A stretch of DNA of 64,000 nt from a bacterium (GTDB taxonomy: Bacteria > Bacillota > Bacilli > Lactobacillales > Streptococcaceae). The DNA is taken from the NCBI GenBank assembly GCA_905221375.1, contig CAJNCY010000003.1, positions 124,001-188,000 of the forward strand, written 5' to 3'. The notes under the pieces are model-generated. The model was not told where the DNA came from. It searched no databases and was given only the letters and a program-made list of their open reading frames with translations. Shown here piece after piece: positions 22,501 to 31,644 of the stretch. Position numbers and translations under genes: made by a program. The number at the start of each line of letters is the position of its first letter. The first letter of the stretch is position 1.

Positions 22501-22625
22501 TTATCAATATCCATCATAGCCAGATGAGTGTAGCCGAATTCTTTAGCTGCTCTCACATACTTTTCAATCGAAATGACGCTCTCCATAAAACTATAGACTG
22601 TTTTTGTATCTAGTTGTGCGATCAA
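19524..22625 (-). CDS. dnaE: DNA polymerase III alpha subunit, DnaE type
   Basis: C-family replicative polymerase; in Firmicutes it extends primers beside PolC. 1033 residues. The N-terminal PHP domain (1-220) looks degenerate. The catalytic palm carries MPDIDIDIPDIYRP and GMGRGSAVGS; the finger and helix-hairpin-helix part includes GYGFNRSHAYAYS. The C-terminal OB fold is near 890-980. The start codon is TTG (22623-22625), not ATG, chosen because AGGAG lies nine bases upstream. No beta-clamp motif was sought. Confidence 0.95.
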   Translation of the reverse strand: MIAQLDTKTVYSFMESVISIEKYVRAAKEFGYTHLAMMDIDNLYGAFDFLEVTKKYGIHPLLGLEMTVFMDDQEVNLRFLALSSVGYQQLMKLSTAKMQGEKSWSVLSQYLEDIAVIVPYFEELELLNLGCDYYIGVYPETLVSEFYRPILPLYRVNAFENKDREVLQVLTAIKENLPLREVPLCSRQDVLISASSLEKLFQERFPQALENLEKLISGISYDLDTSLKLPRFNPARPAVEELRERAELGLAQKGLSSKEYQDRLDQELAVIHDMGFDDYFLVVWDLLRFGRSNGYYMGMGRGSAVGSLVSYALDITGIDPVEKNLIFERFLNRERYTMPDIDIDIPDIYRPDFIRYVGNKYGSKHAAQIVTFSTFGAKQALRDVLKRFGVPEYELSAITKKISFRDNLKSAYEGNLQFRQQINSKLEYQKAFEIACKIEGYPRQTSVHAAGVVISDQDLTNYIPLKHGDEIPLTQYDAHGVEASGLLKMDFLGLRNLTFVQKMQEFLAETEGIHLKIEEIDLEDKETLALFASGNTKGIFQFEQPGAIRLLKRVQPVCFEDVVATTSLNRPGASDYINNFVARKHGQEEVTVLDPVLEDILAPTYGIMLYQEQVMQVAQRFAGFSLGKADILRRAMGKKDASAMHEMRASFIQGSLEAGHTAEKAEQVFDVMEKFAGYGFNRSHAYAYSALAFQLAYFKTHYPAIFYQVMLNSANSDYLTDALEAGFEVAPLSINTIPYHDKIANKAIYLGLKSIKGVSKDLALWIIENRPYSNIEDFIAKLPENYLKLPLLEPLVKVGLFDSFEKNRQKVFNNLANLFEFVKELGSLFGETIYSWQDSEDWTEQEKFYMEQELLGIGVSKHPLQAIASKAIYPITPIGNLSENSYAIILVEVQKIKVIRTKKGENMAFLQVDDSKKKLDVTLFSDLYRQVGQEIKEGAFYYIKGKIQSRDSRLQMIAQEIREAVAERFWIQVKNHESDQEMSRILDQYKGPIPVIIRYEEEQKTIVSPHHFVAKSNELEAKLNEIVMKTIYR

Positions 22626-22656
22626 TTTACACTTCTCCTCTATTCCTTCTCACTAT

Positions 22657-22665
22657 ATTATACCA
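22657..22665 (-). promoter_or_regulatory. Extended -10 promoter of dnaE
   Basis: Minus strand TGGTATAAT with TATAAT at 22657-22662, 31 bases before the TTG start. Confidence 0.65.
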
Positions 22666-22970
22666 TTTTCAAAAAGAGAAAGACAAAAGCAATGACTCCT
22701 ATCTCTATTTTATATTTTAAATAAGGCATTTTGGATGAAAAAATAACAAATATATTTGCAGTAAAAATGTTTCTGTAAAATATTTTGAAGTTTTTATCCC
22801 AATAAATGGATATCTCTTTTAAAGAAGTGAGATAAATTCACTCAAAATTCTTGTTAGATATCGTTTAATTTATGAATGCTATAGAATATCACATATTATT
22901 TCATATAAATTGTATTCATTATTCTTTAATTAATTTCTTTCTCACTTAATAATTCCCTTTCTCCTATTTT
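22666..22970. other. AT-rich intergenic spacer between dnaE and pepX
   Basis: About 300 bases between divergent promoters. The sequence is over 75 percent A+T with no open frame, repeat or hairpin that I can support. Confidence 0.5.
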
Positions 22971-22972
22971 TT

Positions 22973-22981
22973 TGATATAAT
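22973..22981 (+). promoter_or_regulatory. Extended -10 promoter of pepX
   Basis: TGATATAAT with TATAAT at 22976-22981; the strong ribosome site AAGGAGG follows at 23002-23008. Confidence 0.65.
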
Positions 22982-23012
22982 AACCTTAATTATTATTTTA
23001 CAAGGAGGTTTT

Positions 23013-25286
23013 ATGCGCTTTAATCAATTCAGCTATTTATCACTTCCAAGAGATACTATTTTATATGAATTAAAAAAGTATGGATTTGATTTTCCATCTG
23101 AGTCAACAAATAAAAAGATGTTGGAGTCTTTTCTAAGTCGTTTCTTTTTCACTTATCAAGACACCAACTACCCACTTTCCATCCTAGCAGCTGATAAAAA
23201 AACAGACCTGCTGACATTTTTTCAATCAGAAGATGAACTGACAGCAGATATTTTTTATACTGTTGCTTTTCAGCTTTTAGGCTTTTCTTATTTGGTTGAC
23301 TTCGAAGATAGTGACGTTTTTCGTAAAGAGACTGGATTTCCTATTGTATACGGTGACTTGATTGAAAATCTCTATCAGTTACTCAATACTCGCACCAAAA
23401 AGGGGAATACCCTTATCGACCAACTTGTTAGTGATGGTCTTATTCCGGAGGATAATGACTATCACTACTTTAACGGCAAGAGTTTAGCGACTTTTTCCAG
23501 CCATGATGTTATTCGAGAAGTGGTCTACGTTGAGTCTCGTGTCGATACTGACCAAAAAGGTCTACCAGACTTAGTCAAGGTTAGCATTATTCGTCCACGT
23601 TATGAGGGGCAAATCCCTGCCATCATGACAGCCAGTCCTTATCATCAGGGAACCAATGACAAGGCCAGTGACAAAGCTCTCTACAAGATGGTGGGCGAGC
23701 TCGAGGTTAAACCTGCTCATAAGATTGAGCTAGAGGAACCTCAACTCAATCTCGTCCAACCTCAAGGCCAAGCTGAGCTTGTGTCAGAAGCTGAGGAAAA
23801 GCTAACGCACATCAATGCTAGCTATACACTCAACGACTACTTCCTCCCACGAGGTTTTGCCAATCTCTATGTGTCAGGTGTTGGTACCAAAGACTCTACT
23901 GGTTTCATGACTAATGGCGACTACCAACAAATTGAGGCTTATAAAAATGTCATTGATTGGCTCAATGGCCGTTGCCGAGCCTTTACTGACCACACGCGCC
24001 AACGTCAAGTCAAAGCTGACTGGTCAAACGGAAAAGTTGCCACAACTGGACTTTCCTATCTTGGAACTATGTCCAATGGGCTTGCGACTACAGGCGTCGA
24101 TGGTTTAGAGGTTATCATTGCTGAGGCTGGCATTTCTTCATGGTACAACTACTACCGTGAAAACGGTCTGGTAACTAGTCCAGGCGGTTATCCCGGTGAG
24201 GACTTTGACTCCCTTGCTGAGTTAACCTATTCTCGTAATCTCTTGGCTGGCGACTATATCCGTGGCAATGAAGCTCACCAAGCTGACTTAGAAAAAGTAA
24301 AAGAACAACTGGATCGCAAGACCGGCGACTATAACCAGTTTTGGCATGATCGCAACTACCTGCTCAATGCCCATAAGGTAAAAGCAGAGGTTGTCTTTAC
24401 CCACGGGTCTCAGGATTGGAATGTTAAACCACTTCATGTTTACCAGATGTTCCATGCTCTCCCTGCTCATATACACAAGCATCTCTTTTTCCATAATGGC
24501 GCACATGTTTACATGAACAACTGGCAGTCCATCGACTTCCGTGAGTCCATGAATGCTTTGTTGACTAAGAAATTACTGGGACAGGAAACGGATTACCAAC
24601 TTCCTACTGTTATCTGGCAGAACAATACCGCTCCTCAGACTTGGTTATCTCTTGGTAACTTTGGTGAGCAAGAAAACTTTGAAACCTTCTCACTCGGTCA
24701 AGAAGAACAGGTCATTCAAAACCAGTACTCAAATAAGGATTTTGAGCGTTATGGTAAGACATACCAAACCTTCAATACGGAACTCTATCAAGGGAAAGCC
24801 AATCAAATTACTATTGACCTTCCTGTGACCAAAGATCTTCACTTGAACGGTCGCGCTCAGCTCAATCTTCGTATCAAATCCAGCACAAACAAGGGACTCT
24901 TATCAGCCCAACTGCTAGAATTTGGTCAAAAGAAATACCTACAACCTTATCCAGCTATTTTAAGTGCTAAAACCATTGATAATGGACGCTACCACATGTT
25001 GGAAAATCTCTGTGAATTACCATTTAGACCAAATGCACAACGAGTCGTGACAAAAGGTTACCTCAATTTACAAAATAGAAATGATTTACTGTTAGTAGAG
25101 GATATTACTGCAGATGAATGGATGGATGTGCAATTTGAACTACAACCTACTATTTACAAGTTAAAAGAAGGAGATACTCTTCGTTTAGTCCTCTATACGA
25201 CTGACTTTGAAATCACCATACGTGACAATACCGCTTACCAGCTGACTGTTGATCTTGAACAGTCTACACTTATCCTACCTCACTAA
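23013..25286 (+). CDS. pepX: Xaa-Pro dipeptidyl-peptidase
   Basis: Cytosolic serine peptidase (family S15) that releases X-Pro dipeptides from peptide N-termini. 757 residues, the family length. The catalytic serine is Ser348 in TTGLSYLGT; the aspartate lies in [10 protein letters not shown] and the histidine in HNGAHVYMN, matching the known Ser348-Asp468-His498 triad. The N-terminal dimerisation domain and C-terminal jelly roll are complete. It lies 18 bases before the argR paralogue and is probably co-transcribed. Confidence 0.97.
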   Translation: MRFNQFSYLSLPRDTILYELKKYGFDFPSESTNKKMLESFLSRFFFTYQDTNYPLSILAADKKTDLLTFFQSEDELTADIFYTVAFQLLGFSYLVDFEDSDVFRKETGFPIVYGDLIENLYQLLNTRTKKGNTLIDQLVSDGLIPEDNDYHYFNGKSLATFSSHDVIREVVYVESRVDTDQKGLPDLVKVSIIRPRYEGQIPAIMTASPYHQGTNDKASDKALYKMVGELEVKPAHKIELEEPQLNLVQPQGQAELVSEAEEKLTHINASYTLNDYFLPRGFANLYVSGVGTKDSTGFMTNGDYQQIEAYKNVIDWLNGRCRAFTDHTRQRQVKADWSNGKVATTGLSYLGTMSNGLATTGVDGLEVIIAEAGISSWYNYYRENGLVTSPGGYPGEDFDSLAELTYSRNLLAGDYIRGNEAHQADLEKVKEQLDRKTGDYNQFWHDRNYLLNAHKVKAEVVFTHGSQDWNVKPLHVYQMFHALPAHIHKHLFFHNGAHVYMNNWQSIDFRESMNALLTKKLLGQETDYQLPTVIWQNNTAPQTWLSLGNFGEQENFETFSLGQEEQVIQNQYSNKDFERYGKTYQTFNTELYQGKANQITIDLPVTKDLHLNGRAQLNLRIKSSTNKGLLSAQLLEFGQKKYLQPYPAILSAKTIDNGRYHMLENLCELPFRPNAQRVVTKGYLNLQNRNDLLLVEDITADEWMDVQFELQPTIYKLKEGDTLRLVLYTTDFEITIRDNTAYQLTVDLEQSTLILPH

Positions 25287-25304
25287 AAAAGGAGTTAAAT
25301 TATT

Positions 25305-25775
25305 ATGAATAAATCTGAACATCGACACCAACTCATACGAGCTCTTGTAACGAAAAATAAGATTCACACACAAGCTGAGTTGCAATCTCTTCTTGCTGAT
25401 AATGATATTCAAGTTACACAAGCAACACTTTCGAGAGATATTAAAAGTATGAACCTCTCAAAAGTACGAGAAGAAGATAACTCTTACTATGTGCTCAATA
25501 CAGGTTCTATCTCAAAATGGGAAAAACGCCTCGAACTCTACATGGAAGATGCCCTTGTCTTGATGCGCCCAGTTCAACACCAAGTCCTACTAAAAACCCT
25601 TCCTGGACTGGCTCAATCATTTGGTTCTATCATTGATGCTTTGAGTTTCCCTGATGCTATCGCTACCCTCTGTGGTGATGATGTCTGCCTTGTCATCTGT
25701 GAAGATGCAGAGGCAGCCCAACATTGCTTTGAAGAGCTGAAACGGTTCGCCCCTCCATTTTTCTTTGGTGAATAA
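25305..25775 (+). CDS. Second ArgR-family regulator
   Basis: 156 residues: a winged helix (1-70, with TQATLSRDIKSMNLSKV) and an ArgR C-terminal domain with GLAQSFGSIIDAL and IATLCGDDVCLVICED. It is a clear paralogue of argR at 3053 but divergent in the C-terminal arginine pocket. Streptococci carry several such proteins that regulate arginine import and the arginine deiminase pathway, some only as hetero-oligomers. AAAGGAG lies ahead of the ATG, directly after pepX. Confidence 0.85.
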   Translation: MNKSEHRHQLIRALVTKNKIHTQAELQSLLADNDIQVTQATLSRDIKSMNLSKVREEDNSYYVLNTGSISKWEKRLELYMEDALVLMRPVQHQVLLKTLPGLAQSFGSIIDALSFPDAIATLCGDDVCLVICEDAEAAQHCFEELKRFAPPFFFGE

Positions 25776-25939
25776 ACAGAAACTGAACTCAACAACTGCA
25801 AAACTCTCAAAATTTTAAACAGTAGTGAATTGATGTCAGCTAACAGCTAGCGAATACAATAGCTGATTCCTGCTGAAAAGTGAGCTATGCAGCTTAATAA
25901 AACAAAAAAAGAAATCTATCTCATACATGAGTACAAAAG
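25776..25939. other. Intergenic region after the argR paralogue
   Basis: No gene seen. Short hairpin-like segments around AGCTAACAGCTAGCG (25836-25856) are too weak to call. The remaining 214 bases up to the ftsK stop, after the hairpin at 25940-25994, are AT-rich and without an open frame. Confidence 0.4.
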
Positions 25940-25994
25940 CTCCCCTTATAGTTTCTAGTGAAAAACAAATATTCACTAGAAACTATAAGGGGAG
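25940..25994. repeat. Perfect 23-bp inverted repeat
   Basis: Arms at 25940-25962 and 25972-25994 are perfectly complementary over 23 bases (beginning CTCCCCTTATAG) around a nine-base A/T loop. On the minus strand the stem is followed by CTTTTGT, a weak U-tract, so it may end ftsK transcripts; the length and perfection also suit the fused ends of a small mobile element. Confidence 0.75.
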
Positions 25995-26208
25995 TCTTCA
26001 TATATCTAAAAGAAATTCTAAATCTGTTTCAGCTTGATATAGTGTTTGAATAAAATGTGAACAAATTTATTAGGGAATTCAAATCAATTTCATGCTTTAA
26101 AAGTCGTTTCGTACTATTTTAGATTCAATTAATTATACATCATAGATAATCCGCTTCAAAAACCTCTTCAAATCACGTCAGGTTCACATTTCCGTATAAG
26201 AGAGAAAT

Positions 26209-28512
26209 TTATTGTTGCAATACTTTTCTTGGTTTGGTACCTTCAGCTGGACCAATGACACCTGCCATCTCAAGCTCTTCCATGAGACGGGTCGCACGGT
26301 TAAATCCAACTGACAAACGACGCTGAATCATGGATGCGCTGGCTTTCTGGGTTTCGATTACCAAAGCCTTGGCTTCTTCAAAAAGCGGATCTCCACCAGA
26401 TTCACTATCTGAAAATTCTCCATCATTTTCAGAAACTTCTCCCGGATCAAAACTCTCATCGTAGTCCGCATCAGCCTGAGCCTTGATGAAGTTTACGATG
26501 CGTTCAACATCATCATCCGAGATAAAGGAGCCTTGGAGACGAACTGGATGATTTTCATCGATTGGTTTAAAGAGCATATCTCCACGTCCAAGCAGTTTCT
26601 CAGCTCCATTTTCATCCAAGATGGTGCGCGAGTCTGTACCTGATGAAACCGCGAAAGCGACACGAGAAGGAACATTGGCCTTAATCAACCCAGAGATGAC
26701 ATCAACGGATGGACGCTGGGTTGCAAGAATCATGTGGATACCTGCAGCACGCGCCTTCTGTCCAAGGCGAATGATAGCATCTTCCACTTCCTTGCTGGCT
26801 ACCATCATAAGATCAGCCAACTCATCCACAATCACGACAATGAGTGGTAGCGGAATCTGCTTGTACTCAGACTGGGCATTGAACTCTTCTACCTTGGCAT
26901 TAAAGCCTGCAATATTCCGAACTCCCACCTTGGCAAAGAGTTCATAACGATTTTCCATTTCATCCACAACCTTTTGCAGAGCCTTACTGGCTTTGCGTGG
27001 ATTGGTCACAACTGGAATCAAGAGATGGGGAATGTCATTGTAAACAGACAACTCAACCATCTTAGGATCGACCATCATAAATTTAACTTGATCAGGTCTA
27101 GCCTTCATAAGAATGCTAGCGATAATGCCGTTAACTGCTACCGACTTCCCTGAACCCGTTGAACCTGCGACTAGCAAGTGGGGCATTTTAGAAAGGTCAA
27201 AAGCTCTTGCGGTTCCATTAACAGCCTTTCCTAAAGGAATTTCCAAGAGATTTTCTGCTTTCGTTTGAGATTGTTCCCATAGTTCGCGGAAAGAAACTGT
27301 CGCAATTTCAGAGTTGGGTACTTCGATTCCGACTAGGGATTTCCCTGGGATAGGTGCTTCGATCCGGACATCTTTGGCTGCCAAGGCTAGAGCGAGGTCA
27401 TCTGCGAGATTGGAAATGCGATTGACCCGTACACCGACTGCTGGCTTGACTTCATACTTGGTCACTGATGGGCCAATTTCAGCCCGTTCCACCGTCACCT
27501 TTATACCAAAGCTAGCAAAGGTTTCTTCTAGGATTTTGATATTTTCCCGAACGATTTTCTTCTCTTTAGACTGATCTTTGGGTTTATCCGGAGCAAAAAG
27601 TTGTAAACTAGGAAGTTTGTATTCAAGAGCTTCTTTGGCCGAAAAATCGACCTGAACATCTTCATCATCAGAGCTATCTTCCTTTTCAGAGAATTCAAGC
27701 TCTGGTTGAGGCAGGATGATTTCTGGTTCCACACACTCTTCTTCTGGAACAGGAGGAAAGTCAAGCACAACATCAGCAGTCAGAATTTCACCCGTTTCCA
27801 TATCAACAGGAGGCAAATCGAGTAAGGCTTTCTCAGCTGCTTCTTTTTCTAATCTAGCCTCTTCCTCAGCCTTTTGGCGAGCTTTTTCTTCTTGTTTGAC
27901 AAAGCGTTCCTCTTTTCGACGCTCATGCCCTTCCCACCATTTAGCAAAGCCTCTACTGAAAAATTCAGCAATATCGTAAACAGACCAAGGACTAACTAGG
28001 AGAGCGCCTGCTAAAATAAAGATAGAACCAATAAAGTAAGTACCGATATTTGAGAAGAGAAAGGCTGTTGGCACATAGAGTCCAACACCAATCAAGCCTC
28101 CACCAGCAAAACTGGTCGTTCGAAAACCAGTCAAATCAGTTACAACCTGAGCCATAGTTCCTTTTAAGACCGACTTGTCCAAACCATATTTCCAAACTAA
28201 GTAGGCTTCAAAAATCAGGAGCAAGCCCGCAAATATAGTGAAAAAGCCAGATAGAAGCCCTTCCTGTTTTCGGATCCACTTGAAAAAGAAGAGATAAATC
28301 AAGAGGGCAAATATTGCCAGATAGGCTAAGCTTCCCACTAGCAAGCGAATTAAATTGTAAAGGGTAATACCTGCAGCCCCTAATTTAAAAGCTGCGAAAA
28401 TCAATAAAATCGCGATTCCTAGCGAAATCAACATTCGTTGAATCGCTTCTTTTCTTTCGACTTCTGCTTTAGACGGTCTCCGTCTTGTTTTACTTGTATT
28501 CTTGTTTGCCAT
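26209..28512 (-). CDS. ftsK: DNA translocase FtsK/SpoIIIE
   Basis: Septal ATP-dependent DNA pump that clears chromosome from the division site. 767 residues from the ATG at 28510-28512 ([14 protein letters not shown]). Four hydrophobic segments lie in the first 180 residues, then a charged linker with Glu/Lys repeats, then the motor with Walker A GSTGSGKS (450-457), Walker [14 protein letters not shown] and the C-terminal gamma domain ([28 protein letters not shown]) that reads KOPS-like sites. The upstream 25 in-frame codons include the promoter, so the longer frame is rejected. Confidence 0.95.
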   Translation of the reverse strand: MANKNTSKTRRRPSKAEVERKEAIQRMLISLGIAILLIFAAFKLGAAGITLYNLIRLLVGSLAYLAIFALLIYLFFFKWIRKQEGLLSGFFTIFAGLLLIFEAYLVWKYGLDKSVLKGTMAQVVTDLTGFRTTSFAGGGLIGVGLYVPTAFLFSNIGTYFIGSIFILAGALLVSPWSVYDIAEFFSRGFAKWWEGHERRKEERFVKQEEKARQKAEEEARLEKEAAEKALLDLPPVDMETGEILTADVVLDFPPVPEEECVEPEIILPQPELEFSEKEDSSDDEDVQVDFSAKEALEYKLPSLQLFAPDKPKDQSKEKKIVRENIKILEETFASFGIKVTVERAEIGPSVTKYEVKPAVGVRVNRISNLADDLALALAAKDVRIEAPIPGKSLVGIEVPNSEIATVSFRELWEQSQTKAENLLEIPLGKAVNGTARAFDLSKMPHLLVAGSTGSGKSVAVNGIIASILMKARPDQVKFMMVDPKMVELSVYNDIPHLLIPVVTNPRKASKALQKVVDEMENRYELFAKVGVRNIAGFNAKVEEFNAQSEYKQIPLPLIVVIVDELADLMMVASKEVEDAIIRLGQKARAAGIHMILATQRPSVDVISGLIKANVPSRVAFAVSSGTDSRTILDENGAEKLLGRGDMLFKPIDENHPVRLQGSFISDDDVERIVNFIKAQADADYDESFDPGEVSENDGEFSDSESGGDPLFEEAKALVIETQKASASMIQRRLSVGFNRATRLMEELEMAGVIGPAEGTKPRKVLQQ

Positions 28513-28518
28513 TCTTCT

Positions 28519-28527
28519 ATTATACCA
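28519..28527 (-). promoter_or_regulatory. ftsK promoter directly abutting the start codon
   Basis: Minus strand TGGTATAAT, hexamer 28519-28524, separated from the ATG by exactly six bases (AGAAGA). The predicted first transcribed base is the A of the ATG, so the mRNA would be leaderless. There is no Shine-Dalgarno sequence. Confidence 0.65.
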
Positions 28528-28658
28528 TATTTGACAGACATTTCGGAAAGAGAAAAAGATTGGATAAGTGTCCAGTTCTTTGTCCAATCTTTCGTTATCA
28601 TGATTATATTTAAAGTAATTATTATATTTAAATAAGCAAAGTCTCTAAGTTTAGATTT

Positions 28659-29438
28659 TTAAGATTTTACTTCAAAATTTGTATTTTTTATTTCTTGTTC
28701 TCTATCTATTTCCCTATCCGCAACTTTCCAGACACACTCAAAATGAGCTTCCATCATCGAAATAAAGTCGATCTGTCCATTTTCATTCGCAAAAAGATTA
28801 TCCTCTGCTGTATATTTTCGTTCACCAACTAATGCAAAATTTGTTACCCAATTATATGGAGGTAGAGTAACTCTCAACCAAGCCTTAGTAATTTTCCCAT
28901 CTTCACCATTTTTATAGACTAACATAAAAGGCAATCGATATTCTGATGAATAAAATCCAATCTCCATTTTATTTTCTTGAATATAAGATTCATATTTTTT
29001 CACTACACTTCTAATTTCATCACTAATCTTTGTTCCTGGTTTACGCAACTGATTTTCAATTTCAAGTTGTTCAAGATCTGATAAAAAAGAGGTTTCTACC
29101 TGCGAACATAGCAATCTAATCCTCATCCCACGATCCATTGCCGATTTTAAAATATATTCATTATTACTAAAAAATCCAATTCCTGATATAAAAAATAAAT
29201 CTAACTTGTCAGCATTCTCGCATAAATCCATAATTTCTCTTGTGGTATGAGTTTTCATTGCTACTACACCTTTAAAACCATACGATTTCATTTCTTTTGC
29301 AATGCGTAAGTCTCTCGTAATTTTTTTCGTTATTAAGTATCCAAAGCTACCAATTATTCCTGAAGCTAATAGAGCTGATAAAATTGATTCTACTATCTTC
29401 TTCCAGTCCAAATCCATAATAAATTCAATTATATTCAT
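28659..29438 (-). CDS. Membrane-anchored protein of unknown function (phospholipase-D-like / DUF5919-like cytosolic part)
   Basis: I do not recognise this gene as a named one. 259 residues: a single hydrophobic helix near residues 17-37 (ILSALLASGIIGSFGYLI), then a basic stretch, then a cytosolic domain. LDLFFISGIGFFSNNEYILKSAMDRGMRIRLL is the beta-alpha-beta pattern of PLD-like folds and of DUF5919, where a strand ending in a glycine is followed by a helix and a GxxIRLL strand. No HxK motif is present, so it would not be a classical phospholipase. GGGAG precedes the ATG. It is AT-rich and sits alone between ftsK and fruA, which look adjacent in relatives. Confidence 0.6.
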   Translation of the reverse strand: MNIIEFIMDLDWKKIVESILSALLASGIIGSFGYLITKKITRDLRIAKEMKSYGFKGVVAMKTHTTREIMDLCENADKLDLFFISGIGFFSNNEYILKSAMDRGMRIRLLCSQVETSFLSDLEQLEIENQLRKPGTKISDEIRSVVKKYESYIQENKMEIGFYSSEYRLPFMLVYKNGEDGKITKAWLRVTLPPYNWVTNFALVGERKYTAEDNLFANENGQIDFISMMEAHFECVWKVADREIDREQEIKNTNFEVKS

Positions 29439-29514
29439 TTAAAATACTCCCATTATATTTTTATGAGTCATATTTTAGAATATCATTCAACAATTTGTTT
29501 GTCAAATTCTTTAA

Positions 29515-29676
29515 AAGAGTCTGGGATAAAAATATTTTGATTTTAGGAATTCTTTATTATAAGTTTTTAAAATCGATAGATTAGACAAAAAAGCGAACAA
29601 AACAGAATTTTGAGTGTCAGATAAGTTGTTTTGTTCGCTTTTTATATTTAAGGTTAGACTTTTGTCCCAGACTCTT
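29515..29676. repeat. Nested inverted-repeat element (terminator-like, candidate SPRITE/MITE)
   Basis: An outer 17-base inverted repeat (29515-29531 AAGAGTCTGGGATAAAA and 29660-29676, one G/T mismatch) encloses an inner 16-bp hairpin (29588-29603 and 29628-29643, arms AAAAAGCGAACAAAAC / GTTTTGTTCGCTTTTT). The inner hairpin has a T run on both strands and would terminate fruA. The nested design is like the repeated terminator-like elements described in pneumococci. Confidence 0.65.
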
Positions 29677-29691
29677 CTATCCTAATTCTTT

Positions 29692-31644
29692 TTATGCTTG
29701 TGGTTTGCGTAGGTAACCATAGACCACACCACTTACGATTGCTCCTACCAAGACAGAAACGAGGTAAAGGAGAGCATTTGAAGTAAGGGCAATCACGAAG
29801 ATTCCTCCGTGTGGCGCCATGAGTTTGATACCAGTAAGACCAACGAGGCCACCTGCTACTGCTGAACCAAGGATGAAGCTTGGGATCGCACGAGCTGGGT
29901 CAGCGGCACCAAATGGAATCGCTCCCTCAGTGATAAATGACAAGCCCATGATAATGTTGGTCAAACCAGAGTTTCGTTCTTCCTTAGTAAATTTATCTTT
30001 GAAAAGAAGAGTTGCGACAAAGATTGCAAGTGGTGGCACCATTCCTCCAGCCATAACTGCTGCCATAGCTACAGAACCACCTGAAGAAACAGTTGCTGCA
30101 AGCGTACCTGTACCAAAGACATAGGCAGCTTTGTTAACTGGTCCACCCATGTCAACAGCCATCATTCCACCAAGGACGATACCAAGAAGGACAGCTGAAC
30201 CACCTCCAAGACCGCCTAGGAAGTCATTCATAGCAGTGTTGATTGCTGCCATCGGGATGTTAACAGCTAGCATGACAAATCCTGTCAAGATTGTCCCAAG
30301 AAGTGGCAAGAGAAGGATTGATTTTGCACCTTCAAGTGAACGAGGAACTTTAACGTATTTCTTGATAGCAAGAACCAAAGCACCTGCGATAAATCCACCC
30401 ACAAGGGCACCTAGGAAACCAGATGAGACACCTGCAAGAGTTGACGTTGCTTCACCACCTGCAGCATAAGGAATTTTACCAAAGGCAAAACCTTCTTTGG
30501 CAATAGCACCAGCCACGAAACCTGCTACCAAACCTGGTTTTTCAGCAATAGAATAGGCAACATAACCTGCAAAGACTGGAAGCATCAAACCAAAGGCAGC
30601 ACCACCGATTTTCATGAACATAGAAGCTAGTTCATGGTAAGAACCAAGACTGCCAAGGTTTTCATTCGGAACACCCAAAGCACCGTCAATCAAGAAGGCA
30701 AGGGCAATCATGATACCACCGCCAATAACAAATGGCAACATTTGCGATACACCACTCATCAAGTGTTTGTAGAAGGCACCACCAAGGCTTTGTTTTTCGT
30801 TAGAGGCTGTTGCGGCTTTGGCTCCATTAGCAGCACGGTAGACTTCAGCATCTCCAGAAAGAGCCAAGTTGATCAACTCTTCTGTCTTGCGGATACCGTC
30901 AGCAACCGGACGATTGATCAATGGTTTACCATCGAAACGATCCATCTCAACTGCCTTGTCTGCTGCGATGATAACAGCTTTAGCCTTGCGGATGTCCTCA
31001 GCAGTTAGTTGGTTACCAACACCGCTAGCACCGTTGGTTTCGACCTTAATTCCAACACCCATTTCAGCAGCCACTTTTTGAAGAGCTTCTTGGGCCATGT
31101 AAGTGTGGGCGATACCTGTTGTACAAGCTGTAACAGCTACGATAAAGTCGGCAGATTCATTGGCAGGCGCTTGAAGAGGCTCCCCAGCTTTTTCTGAAGC
31201 TTGGTCAAAAAGTTCGATGACTTGATCAGCTGATCTTGCTTGGCGAAGTTTGTCGGCAAAACCGTCTTTCATCAAGTATTGAGACAATTCTGCCAAGGCA
31301 GCCAAGTGAGTGTCATTGGCACCTTCTGGAGCCGCAATCATGAAGAAGAGGTCAGTTGCTTGCCCATCCAAGCTCTCATAATCAACACCCTTATTTGACT
31401 TAGCAAAGAGAACTGTCGCTTCTTTGACAGCAGCGTTTTTGCTGTGAGGCATTGCGATTCCGTCACCCAAACCAGTAGAAGTGAGAGCTTCACGCGCCAA
31501 AATGCCTTCTTTAAATGTTTCAAAATCTGTCACATAACCGTGGTCTGTCAAGCTTTTAATCATCTCTTCAATGACAGCTGTTTTTTCAGTTGCCTGCAAA
31601 TTTAACAGCATAACATCTTTTCTCAATAGGTCCTGAATTTTCAT
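29692..31644 (-). CDS. fruA: Fructose PTS permease, EIIABC
   Basis: Imports fructose and phosphorylates it at C1. 650 residues in A-B-C order: IIA (1-150) with GDGIAMPHSKN carrying the phospho-His; IIB (about 170-270) with VAVTACTTGIAHTYMA carrying the phospho-Cys; and the membrane IIC (about 290-650), with many hydrophobic segments and GAIPFGAADP. It overlaps fruK by 4 bases (ATGA). Third gene of fruR-fruK-fruA. Confidence 0.96.
   Translation of the reverse strand: MKIQDLLRKDVMLLNLQATEKTAVIEEMIKSLTDHGYVTDFETFKEGILAREALTSTGLGDGIAMPHSKNAAVKEATVLFAKSNKGVDYESLDGQATDLFFMIAAPEGANDTHLAALAELSQYLMKDGFADKLRQARSADQVIELFDQASEKAGEPLQAPANESADFIVAVTACTTGIAHTYMAQEALQKVAAEMGVGIKVETNGASGVGNQLTAEDIRKAKAVIIAADKAVEMDRFDGKPLINRPVADGIRKTEELINLALSGDAEVYRAANGAKAATASNEKQSLGGAFYKHLMSGVSQMLPFVIGGGIMIALAFLIDGALGVPNENLGSLGSYHELASMFMKIGGAAFGLMLPVFAGYVAYSIAEKPGLVAGFVAGAIAKEGFAFGKIPYAAGGEATSTLAGVSSGFLGALVGGFIAGALVLAIKKYVKVPRSLEGAKSILLLPLLGTILTGFVMLAVNIPMAAINTAMNDFLGGLGGGSAVLLGIVLGGMMAVDMGGPVNKAAYVFGTGTLAATVSSGGSVAMAAVMAGGMVPPLAIFVATLLFKDKFTKEERNSGLTNIIMGLSFITEGAIPFGAADPARAIPSFILGSAVAGGLVGLTGIKLMAPHGGIFVIALTSNALLYLVSVLVGAIVSGVVYGYLRKPQA

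Noticed and set aside
28513..28587. 25-codon N-terminal extension of ftsK
   Set aside because: It contains the extended -10 promoter and is not FtsK-like.
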